Shown: piece after piece, positions 34,976-43,801 of the stretch
How the letters are laid out: each line of letters starts with the position of its first letter
How positions within the stretch are numbered: position 1 is the first letter of the stretch
Source: an uncultured Spirochaetales bacterium
Lineage (GTDB): Bacteria > Spirochaetota > Spirochaetia > Sphaerochaetales > Sphaerochaetaceae
Direction: 5' to 3'
NCBI GenBank assembly: GCA_949282255.1
Contig: CASDPA010000004.1
Span: 1-64,000, forward strand
Length of the DNA: 64,000 nt
Notes under the pieces: generated by a model
What the model was told of the DNA's origin: nothing
What the model saw: the letters and a program-made list of their open reading frames with translations, nothing else
Databases searched by the model: none
Translations under genes and position numbers: made by a program

Positions 34976-35004
34976 TGAAAAAGCTCCAGCTTAAAGCAGG
35001 AGCT
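34976..35004 (-). terminator. Terminator overlapping the end of the ROK gene
   Basis: Minus strand: AGCTCC, loop containing the TAA stop codon, GGAGCT, then T5. The last codons and stop of the ROK gene form the left arm and loop. Confidence 0.7.
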
Positions 35005-36181
35005 CCAAAATGTGCTCGGTAACGAGGCTGGCTGCGCCAATGGCCGAAGACAACTCCCCTCCTATCGAGCTTCGGGAGACGTAGACAGAATCATATTTGA
35101 TCCTATCCTGGTTTCCATCGATCATGCTGTTCACCATCGCAGGAAGGCAGACACAGTTGCCTACAGGACCGCCTATGATGATCTTATGGGGGTTTATCAA
35201 ATCCGAAAGGATTATCACAACCTTATACAACGCATCCGCCACTTTTGACAGCGCAGACAAAGCGGCCTCATCACCTTCATCTGCAACCCGGCATACATCT
35301 TCAGCCCTTATGGTATCTAAGTCTTTAATGCTGAAAACTGATTTCACCCCGCCTTTCTCAAGAGCATCTTTCAGGTGTCCTATCAATGCATCTTCATTCG
35401 CTTCGGTGATCATGCATCCTGTTCTGCCACAGGAGCATTTTTTCCCGCAGCTGTCCACCTGTATATGGCTTATTCTTCCAGCACTGAACGTTGCTCCTTC
35501 AAGCAGGGTACCGTTTATGAAGATTGCGGACCTGATACCTGTACCGATACCGATATAAACCATATTCTTTTCCTTTTCAGGATTGGCAAATTTGAATTCA
35601 GCAACACCCTCAAGGGTAAAACGGTTCATGACATAGGCTTTCATACCAAGGGCCTTCTGCACACATGCGGATACATTGAAGCGCTCAAACCACTGTAAAT
35701 CGTAAGCAAATACAAAATCGCCTTTCTGGGTATCAACCACACCAGGAATACCTATCCCAACACCGGGAATGAGTGAGTTCCCATATTTAGCCTTCATCAA
35801 GGACAGCCCATCGATAAGAGTGTCAAGCAATGTCTCCCTGGTGAGATTGTCGATGCTGATCTTATACAGGTCCTTCACTTCCCCTGAAAGGTCCGTGACC
35901 ACAAACTGCCAGGTCTGCTCATATAAAGAGGCACCAAGGACAAACCACTGCCCATTATCAACCATGATGCGTTTTCCAGGCCTTCCCCTAAGGCAATTGC
36001 TGTAGCTGTCACCTTCCCTGAGTATGCCCAGGCGGATGAGCTTGTTGACAATCTGGGACGAGGCGGTTCTGCTGAGGCCGAGATATTTTGCAATCTCCGC
36101 TTTCGACGGGGAAGGAAGTTCATTCAACACACAGTTGAGAACATTACTGAAATTCTGATACTCCATATCCTCGTAACGCAT
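34991..36181 (-). CDS. ROK-family transcriptional regulator
   Basis: 396 aa. N-terminal helix-turn-helix (SKAEIAKYLGLSRTASSQIVNKLIRLG, about residues 25-50), then a ROK/ASKHA domain with GIGIPGVVD, VYIGIGTGIRSAIFING and the zinc motif CGKKCSCGRTGC. Such proteins repress sugar-use genes and respond to a sugar or sugar phosphate. ATG 36181 is preferred: a TATTAT box lies 30 nt upstream, so earlier in-frame starts are upstream of the promoter. It precedes TTT operon 1 on the same strand, separated by its own terminator and a regulated promoter. Confidence 0.88.
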   Translation of the reverse strand: MRYEDMEYQNFSNVLNCVLNELPSPSKAEIAKYLGLSRTASSQIVNKLIRLGILREGDSYSNCLRGRPGKRIMVDNGQWFVLGASLYEQTWQFVVTDLSGEVKDLYKISIDNLTRETLLDTLIDGLSLMKAKYGNSLIPGVGIGIPGVVDTQKGDFVFAYDLQWFERFNVSACVQKALGMKAYVMNRFTLEGVAEFKFANPEKEKNMVYIGIGTGIRSAIFINGTLLEGATFSAGRISHIQVDSCGKKCSCGRTGCMITEANEDALIGHLKDALEKGGVKSVFSIKDLDTIRAEDVCRVADEGDEAALSALSKVADALYKVVIILSDLINPHKIIIGGPVGNCVCLPAMVNSMIDGNQDRIKYDSVYVSRSSIGGELSSAIGAASLVTEHILELLL

Positions 36182-36210
36182 AAGCCCCCCGGGATAAACC
36201 CTCTTTTCCG

Positions 36211-36216
36211 ATAATA
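36211..36216 (-). promoter_or_regulatory. ROK gene -10 box
   Basis: TATTAT preceded by TGG (extended -10) on the minus strand. It implies a leader of about 24 nt with GGGGGG just before the ATG. Confidence 0.45.
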
Positions 36217-36279
36217 CCATATTAATCCGGCTTTTCACACAGAAGTTTCATAATCGATAACTTTAAAAAAGTTTGGCAC

Positions 36280-36309
36280 AAAAAAATCTCTTCCCCAAAA
36301 AGGAAGAGA
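36280..36309 (-). terminator. Terminator after the YihY operon
   Basis: Minus strand: TCTCTTCC, TTTTTGG loop, GGAAGAGA, then T7. Confidence 0.85.
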
Positions 36310-36328
36310 CCAGAAAAAAGAACAGCCC

Positions 36329-36796
36329 TCACTCAACAAGCCAGGATGAGATGTCATCATCCCCGTCGTCAAACGAATCATATGCCACATCCTTTAAGAA
36401 CTCGAACACATCCTCATCCTTCATGCTTCCAAGATAGGGCCCTATATCCTCCCTCTCATTGTTCCCATATACGATTATATGGGGCTTTGAATAAAATGAT
36501 TTTGTCGAGTGCTCGACCTGAAGCTCCTTCACACTCACCCCTAAAGCAGAGGCAAGGCTTCTGAGATCCAACGATTCGATGGATGCACAAAGGATCAAGC
36601 TTTCATCCCTTAAGACCGCAACAGAATAAAAGATGGCTTCCATGCTCTCACCCAAAGGTTGGGGATTTTTCAAAAGCACGAAGGAAATGCCGTATTCCTT
36701 ATCCTCAAAAATGCCGACCTTCCCAGTATCATGATTGGGAATCGTCGGATAATCCGCCCTGCCGATTTCCGGGGCAAAAGATATATCAACTATCAT
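36329..36796 (-). CDS. Acidic hypothetical protein coupled to yihY
   Basis: 155 aa, no family recognised. It begins MIVDISFAPEIGRADYP and is predicted mixed alpha/beta, with an acidic tail rich in Asp (residues 137-152). No signal peptide or membrane helix. Its ATG overlaps the yihY stop by 4 nt, and a terminator follows, so it is the last gene of the hydrolase-yihY operon. Probably cytoplasmic. Confidence 0.7.
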   Translation of the reverse strand: MIVDISFAPEIGRADYPTIPNHDTGKVGIFEDKEYGISFVLLKNPQPLGESMEAIFYSVAVLRDESLILCASIESLDLRSLASALGVSVKELQVEHSTKSFYSKPHIIVYGNNEREDIGPYLGSMKDEDVFEFLKDVAYDSFDDGDDDISSWLVE

Positions 36797-38067
36797 AATC
36801 GCTCCAAAAGATTTTCCACATTAAGATTGTCAAAGCCCTTGATACCTTTTTCCTCAAGCTCAATGGCAACGGCCTCTCCCATGGTCACCACATCATCCTT
36901 GTCCTTTCTGAAACTGCCGTAAAGAATCGCCACAACATCCCTCACCATGATCTTATCAAGCGGAAGCGCAGGCACAAATGACGACCTTTGGGCATTCACA
37001 GGCAAAAGCAGCCCACCATCCTCCAGGCAGTTTATGTACCCATACAGCTTGCTTGTCGGAATGGCAAGCTTCCTTGTCAGCTCCTTTTCCCCTGTTGCCC
37101 CTTTTCCGGAGCGGTAGCGGTCCGACACCAAAAGGAGGAGGTTTATCCCCTCGGTTATCTGTGAAAGCGGAGATTCAGGACGACCTTTGAGCTGGCCACG
37201 ATCCGGACGGAACTGATGAACATACGTGATTTCAGAAGAGACCATGACGACGTACCAGATGATATAGAAAAACAGAAGCACGAACAATATGGATGCAAGA
37301 GAACCATAAATCACAGAATAGCTGACCGTGGATTTTATTACATACTTAAACACTTCGGATGCAATCATCACGCTCAAACACCCAGTAGTAGCCCCCACAG
37401 AAGCGCTTCTGAAACGTATTTTTGCATTCGGCAGGAACTTTATCATTGCAAACAGCACGCCCCATACGGAAAGGATCACTAAAAAGCTCTCCCAATGGGT
37501 ATTGTTCTCTATCAGATACTCATTATTCGAAAGCGTTATTTCCGCCCAGGCAGAAAGCTTTGAATTGGCAGCAATCAAAAGAACAATTATAAAAGCCGAA
37601 ACGATGAGAAATGTAAGGAAAGTCACAAAACGCTTAAGGGTCCCGCTTCTTGGTTGGGTGCGGAATATGCGGTTCATGACAGTATAGATCTTATTGATGA
37701 GCAATATGCTGGTGAATATGAAAGACACAAGTCCGACCACCCCCAGGCTCATCGCGTTGACTGTATAGAGCTCCAGCATCTTTATAAGCGAGGCCCCATC
37801 CTCTATGCCAAGGGTCTCAACCAAAAAATGCGTCAGAAGATCTATAAATGGCTGAAGGACACCGAACATGGAGAAAAAGGCAAAAAGGAAAGTGACCGCA
37901 GGCACAAGTGCGATCAGGGTTGAATAAACCATGCCGGAGGCCATGATGCTGACATTGTCGCGGGATATCCTGGTAAATGAGAGTACGAGGACATTGAAAT
38001 AGTCTTTCCACCATAGCACGAACCGGGACATAACCGACGAAAACCTATCCAATCTCTTGATGTCCAT
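36793..38067 (-). CDS. YihY/BrkB-family membrane protein with C-terminal winged-helix region
   Basis: 424 aa. Six helices across residues 25-290 with family marks DNVSIMASGMVYSTLIALVPAVTFLFAFF and IYTVMNRIFRT, and SILFVLLFFYIIWYVVMVSSEITYV at the end. The cytoplasmic C-terminal 120 residues look like a winged-helix domain (LTRKLAIPTSKLYGYINCLEDGGLL). The family is widespread and not an RNase despite the old RNase BN name. One nt separates it from the hydrolase stop or start. Confidence 0.85.
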   Translation of the reverse strand: MDIKRLDRFSSVMSRFVLWWKDYFNVLVLSFTRISRDNVSIMASGMVYSTLIALVPAVTFLFAFFSMFGVLQPFIDLLTHFLVETLGIEDGASLIKMLELYTVNAMSLGVVGLVSFIFTSILLINKIYTVMNRIFRTQPRSGTLKRFVTFLTFLIVSAFIIVLLIAANSKLSAWAEITLSNNEYLIENNTHWESFLVILSVWGVLFAMIKFLPNAKIRFRSASVGATTGCLSVMIASEVFKYVIKSTVSYSVIYGSLASILFVLLFFYIIWYVVMVSSEITYVHQFRPDRGQLKGRPESPLSQITEGINLLLLVSDRYRSGKGATGEKELTRKLAIPTSKLYGYINCLEDGGLLLPVNAQRSSFVPALPLDKIMVRDVVAILYGSFRKDKDDVVTMGEAVAIELEEKGIKGFDNLNVENLLERL

Positions 38068-38982
38068 CTATCTATCCAAAACTCTGTTGTAAAAGTTTAT
38101 GATATCATTAAAGACCTCATCCTTGTTCGTCTCGTTCAGAATCTCGTGCCTGCCACCATCATAAAGCTTCAATCTCACATCCTTCACGCCTGCCTTCTTA
38201 TAAAGGTTGAAAACCTTGCAGACCCCTTTCGAATATCCACCTACAGGATCATCAGCGCCACTTATTATGAGGATCGGAAGGTCTTTATCAACCTTTCCTA
38301 TGTTCACCTTGTCATTGGCCTGGAACGATAATTCAATAAGATCATGATAGAACCCGGAAGAACAGACAAAACCGCAAAGCGGATCTTCACGGTACCTGCG
38401 TACTTCTTCTGCATCCCTGGTTAGCCAGGCAAAGGGACCTTCACCCTTGAAATGCTTGTCAAACGATGAAAAGGCAAGCTTATCCATATCCTGGTCCCTC
38501 ATCTTGGAGCCCCATTTCTTTATATGGCTTTTTGCAATCATCTGTCCGATACGTCCCATCAGCCCTTGGGAAGCGCCGGTTCCACAGATTACAGCAGCCC
38601 CGTAATACCCGGGATGTCGGGAAAGGCAGATTCTTGTGACAAAAGAACCCATGGAATGTCCGAATACAAAATGAGGAAGACCTGGATAATCAAGACTTAT
38701 CTGCTTATCGAGGGAAAAAGCATCCTCTTCTATAAGAGACCAGCCATCCTTTTCAGAAAACCATCCCCTCTCATCCTCTTCACAGGTACGGCCATGCCCC
38801 CTGTGGTCCTGGGCATAAACAACATACCCAGCAGCATTCAAGGCTGAGGCAAATCTGTCATACCTTTCACCATGCTCGGCCATACCATGATTGATATGTA
38901 CGCTTGCACGCGGCGTAGGGCAATCCCAAACCCGGTAAAAGAGCCTATGTCCATCCCTCATCACTAATTCTTCTTCTCTCAT
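38068..38982 (-). CDS. Alpha/beta hydrolase, monoacylglycerol-lipase-like
   Basis: 304 aa. Oxyanion region HGMAEHGERYDRFA, nucleophile elbow GHSMGS (about residue 110), Asp in ISGADDPVG and His in GGRHEILNE: a complete catalytic triad of the monoacylglycerol lipase/lysophospholipase group. Cytoplasmic. GGGAG precedes the ATG. Head of an operon with yihY and a hypothetical gene. Confidence 0.88.
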   Translation of the reverse strand: MREEELVMRDGHRLFYRVWDCPTPRASVHINHGMAEHGERYDRFASALNAAGYVVYAQDHRGHGRTCEEDERGWFSEKDGWSLIEEDAFSLDKQISLDYPGLPHFVFGHSMGSFVTRICLSRHPGYYGAAVICGTGASQGLMGRIGQMIAKSHIKKWGSKMRDQDMDKLAFSSFDKHFKGEGPFAWLTRDAEEVRRYREDPLCGFVCSSGFYHDLIELSFQANDKVNIGKVDKDLPILIISGADDPVGGYSKGVCKVFNLYKKAGVKDVRLKLYDGGRHEILNETNKDEVFNDIINFYNRVLDR

Positions 38983-39121
38983 AAAATGTCTCCCGACTAT
39001 CCAAAAGATAACACAGCAATATCAAAAAGTCATCCAAATACACCATTTCAAAGAAGGATGCATACGCATACGGGAAAAAATACTTTTCCCATGCTAATAT
39101 GGAATGTAAGGGAAATATGAA

Positions 39122-39616
39122 ATGAAATTCATCGTCTGTTCAGACATACATGGAAACAGGGAAGCGCTCATCACGCTTGAGAAGATAAAAGAAGAAAAAG
39201 GCGCCGATAAAATCCTCAGCGCGGGCGATTTCTGTCCATCGGGAGACATGGAGAATCTGGCAACGGATTTTCTGACTGTGCTGGGCAACTGTGACAGATA
39301 CCACTACTTCGACAGGATTGTGCCCAAAATGAATCTTGAGCTCAAATTCCTTGGCAGGAAGATCATCATCACACATGGGGATAGATATTCAGCCGAGGAT
39401 TTCGTCCTCGTCAACGGGGACATATTCATATCTGGGCACACCCATGTACCGCATCTGGAAAAGAACAGCAAAGGAGTGATACTTCTGAACCCGGGCTCCC
39501 CTTCCAGACCCAGGACGGAAGAAGGCCCGACCTATGCAATGATAACCGAAGGGGAAATCACCCTACTTGGCTTTCCCTCGTCCGTTGTTCTTAAAAAGCT
39601 TTCTTTCAAGCTTTGA
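39122..39616 (+). CDS. YfcE/MJ0936-type metallophosphoesterase
   Basis: 164 aa. Calcineurin-like phosphodiesterase: SDIHGNREAL (residues 8-17), AGDFCPSGD, GNCD, THGDRY, and SGHTHVP with LNPGSPSRPR. These supply the dinuclear metal ligands. Hydrolyses phosphodiesters in the cytoplasm. AAGGGA lies upstream. Its last 54 nt overlap the convergent AOR-like gene. Confidence 0.93.
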   Translation: MKFIVCSDIHGNREALITLEKIKEEKGADKILSAGDFCPSGDMENLATDFLTVLGNCDRYHYFDRIVPKMNLELKFLGRKIIITHGDRYSAEDFVLVNGDIFISGHTHVPHLEKNSKGVILLNPGSPSRPRTEEGPTYAMITEGEITLLGFPSSVVLKKLSFKL

Positions 39617-41110
39617 TAAATAATAATCGTAAAAGCCCAGCAGTCTTGTAGGATTCACAGACTCCGGACCTCCATCCAGATCATAAATGAAATGATCGGG
39701 AATCCTGTTGCGCACATCAGGCAGGCGCGAGATTATCTCAAGCCCTTCCCTGAGAAGTGTCTTTGCCTCAACACCAAATCTCTTTCCCGTGGTCATGCAT
39801 CTAAACAGCAGATGCGGGCAAAAGAAAACAAACGGATTAAGAGACGCAACATATGCTGCAAAAAAACCTGTTATGGGCAGTCCTCTGGATGCAAGGGCAT
39901 AATTATAAACCCTTTCGAACAAAGCAAGCATCGCAGCAATATCAGCCCTTTTTATCCTGACTCTAGAGTACATGGAGTAAAGCGGGTTGGATATCTCCCC
40001 AAGCATTGCAAAGACCGCGGCTTCCTGACATCCCCTATAATCCACAAGAGGAGCAAGCCCTCCTATGCGGAAGCCCAACCTGAGGTCCTCGGTATTCCGC
40101 CCTTTAGCAATGGAATAAAGATAGTTTCTGGCAGCATCGGCATCATCAAAGCCTTTTGCCGCAAGAATGGAGCCTGTCTCCACAACCTCAAGGCCCAATG
40201 AATAGACAGTCTTTTTCATCTCATACACGGTCAGGGATGAGAAAATACCCTGCAACGCACCCAAATGCATGGAATCGATCAGATCAGGGGCCAATCCCCT
40301 GTCCTTTATCCTTCTTAGACAGGAGACATAGCAATCCATGCAGCTTTCAGTATAAAGACCGAATTTCTCCTTAAGATATGTCCCATCCAGGAAAATCGCC
40401 CGGGGATCACTCCTTCTGGTCCAATTATCCACGGGAAGAAAGCCATCGCTTGAGGCCTTTTTTATATATGACACAGCTCCTTTTCTTCTGAGCATGTTGC
40501 AGCAAGAGGATGCGGTGAGCTTTTTCATATAATGCTTTCCCTCGTCGCTTTCCGTCCTCTTACCGATATAGCCTTGGAAACACATACCCTTCAGGTTGTG
40601 CATTGCAAACGAATATCCGAATCCGCCGCGCCATATCTGGCGGGATCTTTCATACAAGCCTGCGATCAACACGAGATTGTCGGCAGCAAGTCCGGTGGAT
40701 ATGACAACATCGTCAACCTGCCTCTTCACAGAAACCGCAAAATCCTCGTGGCTTGTCCCCCTAAGATTCTCACATTGGCAGATCTCCACCCCATCTCCAC
40801 GGAACGATATGTATGACAGTCTCTGTGCCCGGCCTGAAATGACCATCGCCGTATAACCGAAATTGCGCAGGACGAACCCAAGTTTGGAATTGACAAATCC
40901 CGCCTCGTTCCTTCCTGTGAGGTATGAATGGAAGCAGAAGGTCATGCTGGATGCACCGCGGATGGAATAAGCCTCCTCCGGGATGGCTGTGAAAATTATG
41001 GAATCTGGGTTTTCTCCTGCAAGCGCGAGAGTGAGGGCGAACCCGGTCTCATCCTTGTCCGCCGCACTCTCTATGCAGTCCTTGGAAAGGTCCACGTAAA
41101 GGATGCTCAT
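39563..41110 (-). CDS. Divergent aldehyde:ferredoxin oxidoreductase (AOR)-like protein
   Basis: 515 aa against about 600 in the family. The [4Fe-4S] ligands seem kept: CMDCYVSC (C-x2-C-x3-C, near residue 265) and a late Cys in FCPHLLFRCMTTGKRF. RGGFGYSFAMHNLKGM parallels the RGGLGAVMGSKNLKAI block. The N-terminal GGRGLG segment is missing and the region reads NPDSIIFTAIPEEAYSIRGASSM, so pterin binding may be altered. No AOR partner or pterin gene is nearby. TATAAT ends 7 nt before the ATG with no Shine-Dalgarno; a longer start at 41119 is inside that box. Confidence 0.75.
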   Translation of the reverse strand: MSILYVDLSKDCIESAADKDETGFALTLALAGENPDSIIFTAIPEEAYSIRGASSMTFCFHSYLTGRNEAGFVNSKLGFVLRNFGYTAMVISGRAQRLSYISFRGDGVEICQCENLRGTSHEDFAVSVKRQVDDVVISTGLAADNLVLIAGLYERSRQIWRGGFGYSFAMHNLKGMCFQGYIGKRTESDEGKHYMKKLTASSCCNMLRRKGAVSYIKKASSDGFLPVDNWTRRSDPRAIFLDGTYLKEKFGLYTESCMDCYVSCLRRIKDRGLAPDLIDSMHLGALQGIFSSLTVYEMKKTVYSLGLEVVETGSILAAKGFDDADAARNYLYSIAKGRNTEDLRLGFRIGGLAPLVDYRGCQEAAVFAMLGEISNPLYSMYSRVRIKRADIAAMLALFERVYNYALASRGLPITGFFAAYVASLNPFVFFCPHLLFRCMTTGKRFGVEAKTLLREGLEIISRLPDVRNRIPDHFIYDLDGGPESVNPTRLLGFYDYYLSKLERKLFKNNGRGKAK

Positions 41111-41117
41111 ACAGCCC

Positions 41118-41146
41118 ATTATAATCCAAATCCGGGCAAATATTAA
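41118..41146 (-). promoter_or_regulatory. Promoter of the AOR-like gene, leaderless configuration
   Basis: Minus strand: TTAATA (41141-41146), 17 nt, TATAAT (41118-41123), GGGCTGT, ATG. Confidence 0.55.
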
Positions 41147-41216
41147 TCAGGGGTTTGTTGAATCGATATCAAAGAGAGTGTTTCCTTGGCGCAAAAAGTG
41201 ATTTATCATTTGTTTC

Positions 41217-42872
41217 ATGAACGAAATCCTGATAAAAACGTGTCATGGGGAAAAAAGATGCTCGCTGCATGACTGTGTGGAAAAAGTGCTCGGATTGCAA
41301 AAGGATTGCAGATACGAGGACAATCCGGTTGTAGGGGTGCTTTTAAACGGAGTGCTCAGCCCTCTCGGGACCCGTATAGAAGGGGATTCCGAGATCGAGG
41401 AGGTGCATCTGTTTTCAACTCTGGGAAAAAGGATCTACCGCAAAACACTCACCCTTGTTCTCATGTACACCTCGTTTCTCGTCTATCCTGAACGCACATT
41501 GGTGATAGGTCACAGTCTGGGCGACGGATATTACTTCCACTATAAGGATGATCTTGATACCGATGTGGAGTTGCTGAAAAAGAAAATGAAAGCGGTCATA
41601 AGCTCTGGAGCACCGATTGAGGAGGTGGTACTGCGGCATGAAGATGCAATTTCCTGGGCAAGGAAACAAAAGCTTTACGAAACAGAAAGGCTGCTGTCAT
41701 CGGAAAACGAAAGCGGATATAAATTCCTTCGCATCGGGCCGTACTATCAGCTTTATACTGAACCGGTCCTTCCTGACGTGCATCTTCTATCATTATGGGA
41801 ACTAAGGAGGTACAAGGGAGGACTTCTTTTAAGATATCCGCAAACAAGGTCGATAGACAGGATAAGGGAGTTTACGGACAATCCCCTTCTCTTCTCCGTA
41901 TTCGAGGAAAGCAGGAAGAACGCACGGACAATAGGGCTGGAAAATCTGGGAGAGCTGAACCATAGGCAGAGCAGCAACAGGATGGAGGAGACAATATTGA
42001 TGCTTGAGGCCCAGCAAAGGAGGAAGATAATCAGCATATCCGAGGACATCGCCTCAAAAAAGGATGTGAAGGTGGTATTTATCGCCGGGCCCTCCTCCTC
42101 CGGTAAGACAACTTTTTCCTTAAAGCTCTCCGACGAGCTCAAGGTCATGGGTAAGAAGCCCATAAAAATATCGTTGGACGATTACTACAAGCCCAGAAGC
42201 GAAGCACCGAGGGATGAGAATGGCGATTTTGATTTCGAGATTCTGGAAGCCCTCAACCTGGATTTGTTCAGATCACAGCTGAAAGAGTTGCTTGACGGCA
42301 AAGGGGTGTGTCTTCCAACATTTTCCTTCAAGGAGCAGAAAAGGACTTTCAGTGAAGAGGAATATGTGATGGAAAAGGATTCGATCCTGATCATCGAAGG
42401 AATCCATGGATTGAATCCAGACCTGGTTCCAGAAATAGACAAAAGGACGATCTATCGCATATACATCTCGGCGCTGACACAGCTGAACCTGGACACCTGC
42501 TCCAGGATAAGCACCACTGACAACCGCATGCTCAGAAGGCTTGTGAGAGACTACAGGACAAGGGGATCGGACGCGGTGGAGACATTCAACCGCTGGCCGA
42601 GCGTGGAACGCGGAGAGAAAAATCATATATTCCCATACCAGAACAATGCGGATGTGATGATAAACAGCGCTCTTGATTATGAGCTCGGGGTACTGGCCCC
42701 CAAGGCAATACCACTTTTAAAGAGCGTGGACAAGAATGAAAAAGAGGCGTATGCAATAGCACGACGCCTCCTGTTTTTCCTTTCCTTCGTATATCCGATA
42801 GATTCCAGCCTGGTTCCTTCCGATTCCCTTCTCAGGGAATTCATCGGAGGATCCATATACGGCGCTATCTGA
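41217..42872 (+). CDS. Uridine-kinase-like nucleoside kinase with N-terminal TGS domain
   Basis: 551 aa. Residues 1-70 resemble a TGS domain, residues 80-220 a threonyl-tRNA-synthetase second-additional-domain-like region, and 285-500 a phosphoribulokinase/uridine kinase domain: Walker A GPSSSGKT, KISLDDYYKPR, SILIIEGIHGL and RLVRDYRTRGSDAVET. This fusion is known in spirochaetes and Thermotogales; nucleoside phosphorylation is the likely reaction. TATCAT ends 7 nt before the ATG; no ribosome-binding site. Confidence 0.9.
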   Translation: MNEILIKTCHGEKRCSLHDCVEKVLGLQKDCRYEDNPVVGVLLNGVLSPLGTRIEGDSEIEEVHLFSTLGKRIYRKTLTLVLMYTSFLVYPERTLVIGHSLGDGYYFHYKDDLDTDVELLKKKMKAVISSGAPIEEVVLRHEDAISWARKQKLYETERLLSSENESGYKFLRIGPYYQLYTEPVLPDVHLLSLWELRRYKGGLLLRYPQTRSIDRIREFTDNPLLFSVFEESRKNARTIGLENLGELNHRQSSNRMEETILMLEAQQRRKIISISEDIASKKDVKVVFIAGPSSSGKTTFSLKLSDELKVMGKKPIKISLDDYYKPRSEAPRDENGDFDFEILEALNLDLFRSQLKELLDGKGVCLPTFSFKEQKRTFSEEEYVMEKDSILIIEGIHGLNPDLVPEIDKRTIYRIYISALTQLNLDTCSRISTTDNRMLRRLVRDYRTRGSDAVETFNRWPSVERGEKNHIFPYQNNADVMINSALDYELGVLAPKAIPLLKSVDKNEKEAYAIARRLLFFLSFVYPIDSSLVPSDSLLREFIGGSIYGAI

Positions 42873-43182
42873 TACTCTCTACAAATACCCCGGTCTCCAT
42901 CAGGAGATCCGGGTATTTCTGTATCATATTAAGCAGTCTCAACGAAGGGCCCGAGGGAACGTTGATTCCGCTCTCCCAAGCCTCCACGGTCTTTTCCGAC
43001 ACGGAAAGCATATCCGCAAAAACAGCCCTTGAGAGCTGAAGATATCTCCTGAGCTTCCTTATTTGTCCGGCATCCATCATCTCAACCGGCCTTGTGGTGA
43101 AATACTTGTTCCTGCGTGTCAGCGTACCATTCTTTTTCGGATAAAGCGCATCGCGCACCGCTTCTTTATATACGGAAATCAT
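42865..43182 (-). CDS. XRE/HigA-type helix-turn-helix protein
   Basis: 105 aa. The helix-turn-helix spans residues 38-75 (IRKLRRYLQLSRAVFADMLSVSEKTVEAWE), a pattern like HigA2/NadS antitoxin-type regulators. No toxin gene is adjacent. It follows nifU by 6 nt and is probably co-transcribed with nifSU, so it could regulate that operon or be an orphan antitoxin-like repressor. Overlaps the convergent kinase gene by 8 nt. Confidence 0.8.
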   Translation of the reverse strand: MISVYKEAVRDALYPKKNGTLTRRNKYFTTRPVEMMDAGQIRKLRRYLQLSRAVFADMLSVSEKTVEAWESGINVPSGPSLRLLNMIQKYPDLLMETGVFVESIR

Positions 43183-43188
43183 GCTCTG

Positions 43189-43800
43189 TCACTTATTGTA
43201 GATATGCAGCATTTCCGACAACTCCGATGCAATACGCTCACGGCATTTGCCGCAGCCCGTAGAAGCGCCGGTGAGACGCTGAAGATCCTCGAAGGTCTTC
43301 ACCTTATCCGTTTTGACAAGCTCCTCGATCATCTGATCCGTGACACCTTTGCATTCACAGATGATTTTCGCACTCTTTTTCTTATACGGATTGTCCATAC
43401 CGTTTTTTTCAAGATAATCGTCGATAGCTGCCCTCAAAGCCTTATCCCCGAGCACGGAACAATGGAACTTATGCTCGGGCAGACCTCCCAAGGCTTCGGT
43501 AATCTGCTTCGGGCTGAGCTGGTATGCCTCCTCGAGGCTCATGCCTATCGCCATCTCGCTCATCATCGATGTGCTGGCTATCGCGGAAGCACACCCATAG
43601 GTAAGCCACCTCAAATCGGAAATGCGGCCATCCTTGACCTTGATTCCAACCCTCATCTGATCCCCGCAGGCAAGGGAGCCAACCTCACCGATCCCATCGG
43701 CCTTGAACTCCTCCTTATCGGACCATATGTTCCTCGGATTCATGAAGTGGTCCTTTACCACGTCCGTATATACCCATTGGCTCATAAAACTCTCTGCCAT
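43189..43800 (-). CDS. nifU: NifU-like Fe-S scaffold (IscU plus BFD-type [2Fe-2S] domain)
   Basis: 203 aa. Residues 8-135 are IscU-like: HFMNPRN, SLACGDQMRV, TYGCASAIAS and EHKFHCSVLGDKAL provide the three scaffold cysteines. Residues 143-200 are a BFD-like [2Fe-2S] domain with ICECKGV and STGCGKC. The C-terminal Nfu domain of full NifU is absent. Receives sulfur from NifS; probably the general Fe-S assembly system needed by the hydrogenase and other clusters. GGAAGGTG before the ATG; 1 nt from nifS. Confidence 0.93.
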   Translation of the reverse strand: MAESFMSQWVYTDVVKDHFMNPRNIWSDKEEFKADGIGEVGSLACGDQMRVGIKVKDGRISDLRWLTYGCASAIASTSMMSEMAIGMSLEEAYQLSPKQITEALGGLPEHKFHCSVLGDKALRAAIDDYLEKNGMDNPYKKKSAKIICECKGVTDQMIEELVKTDKVKTFEDLQRLTGASTGCGKCRERIASELSEMLHIYNK

Positions 43801-43801
43801 A

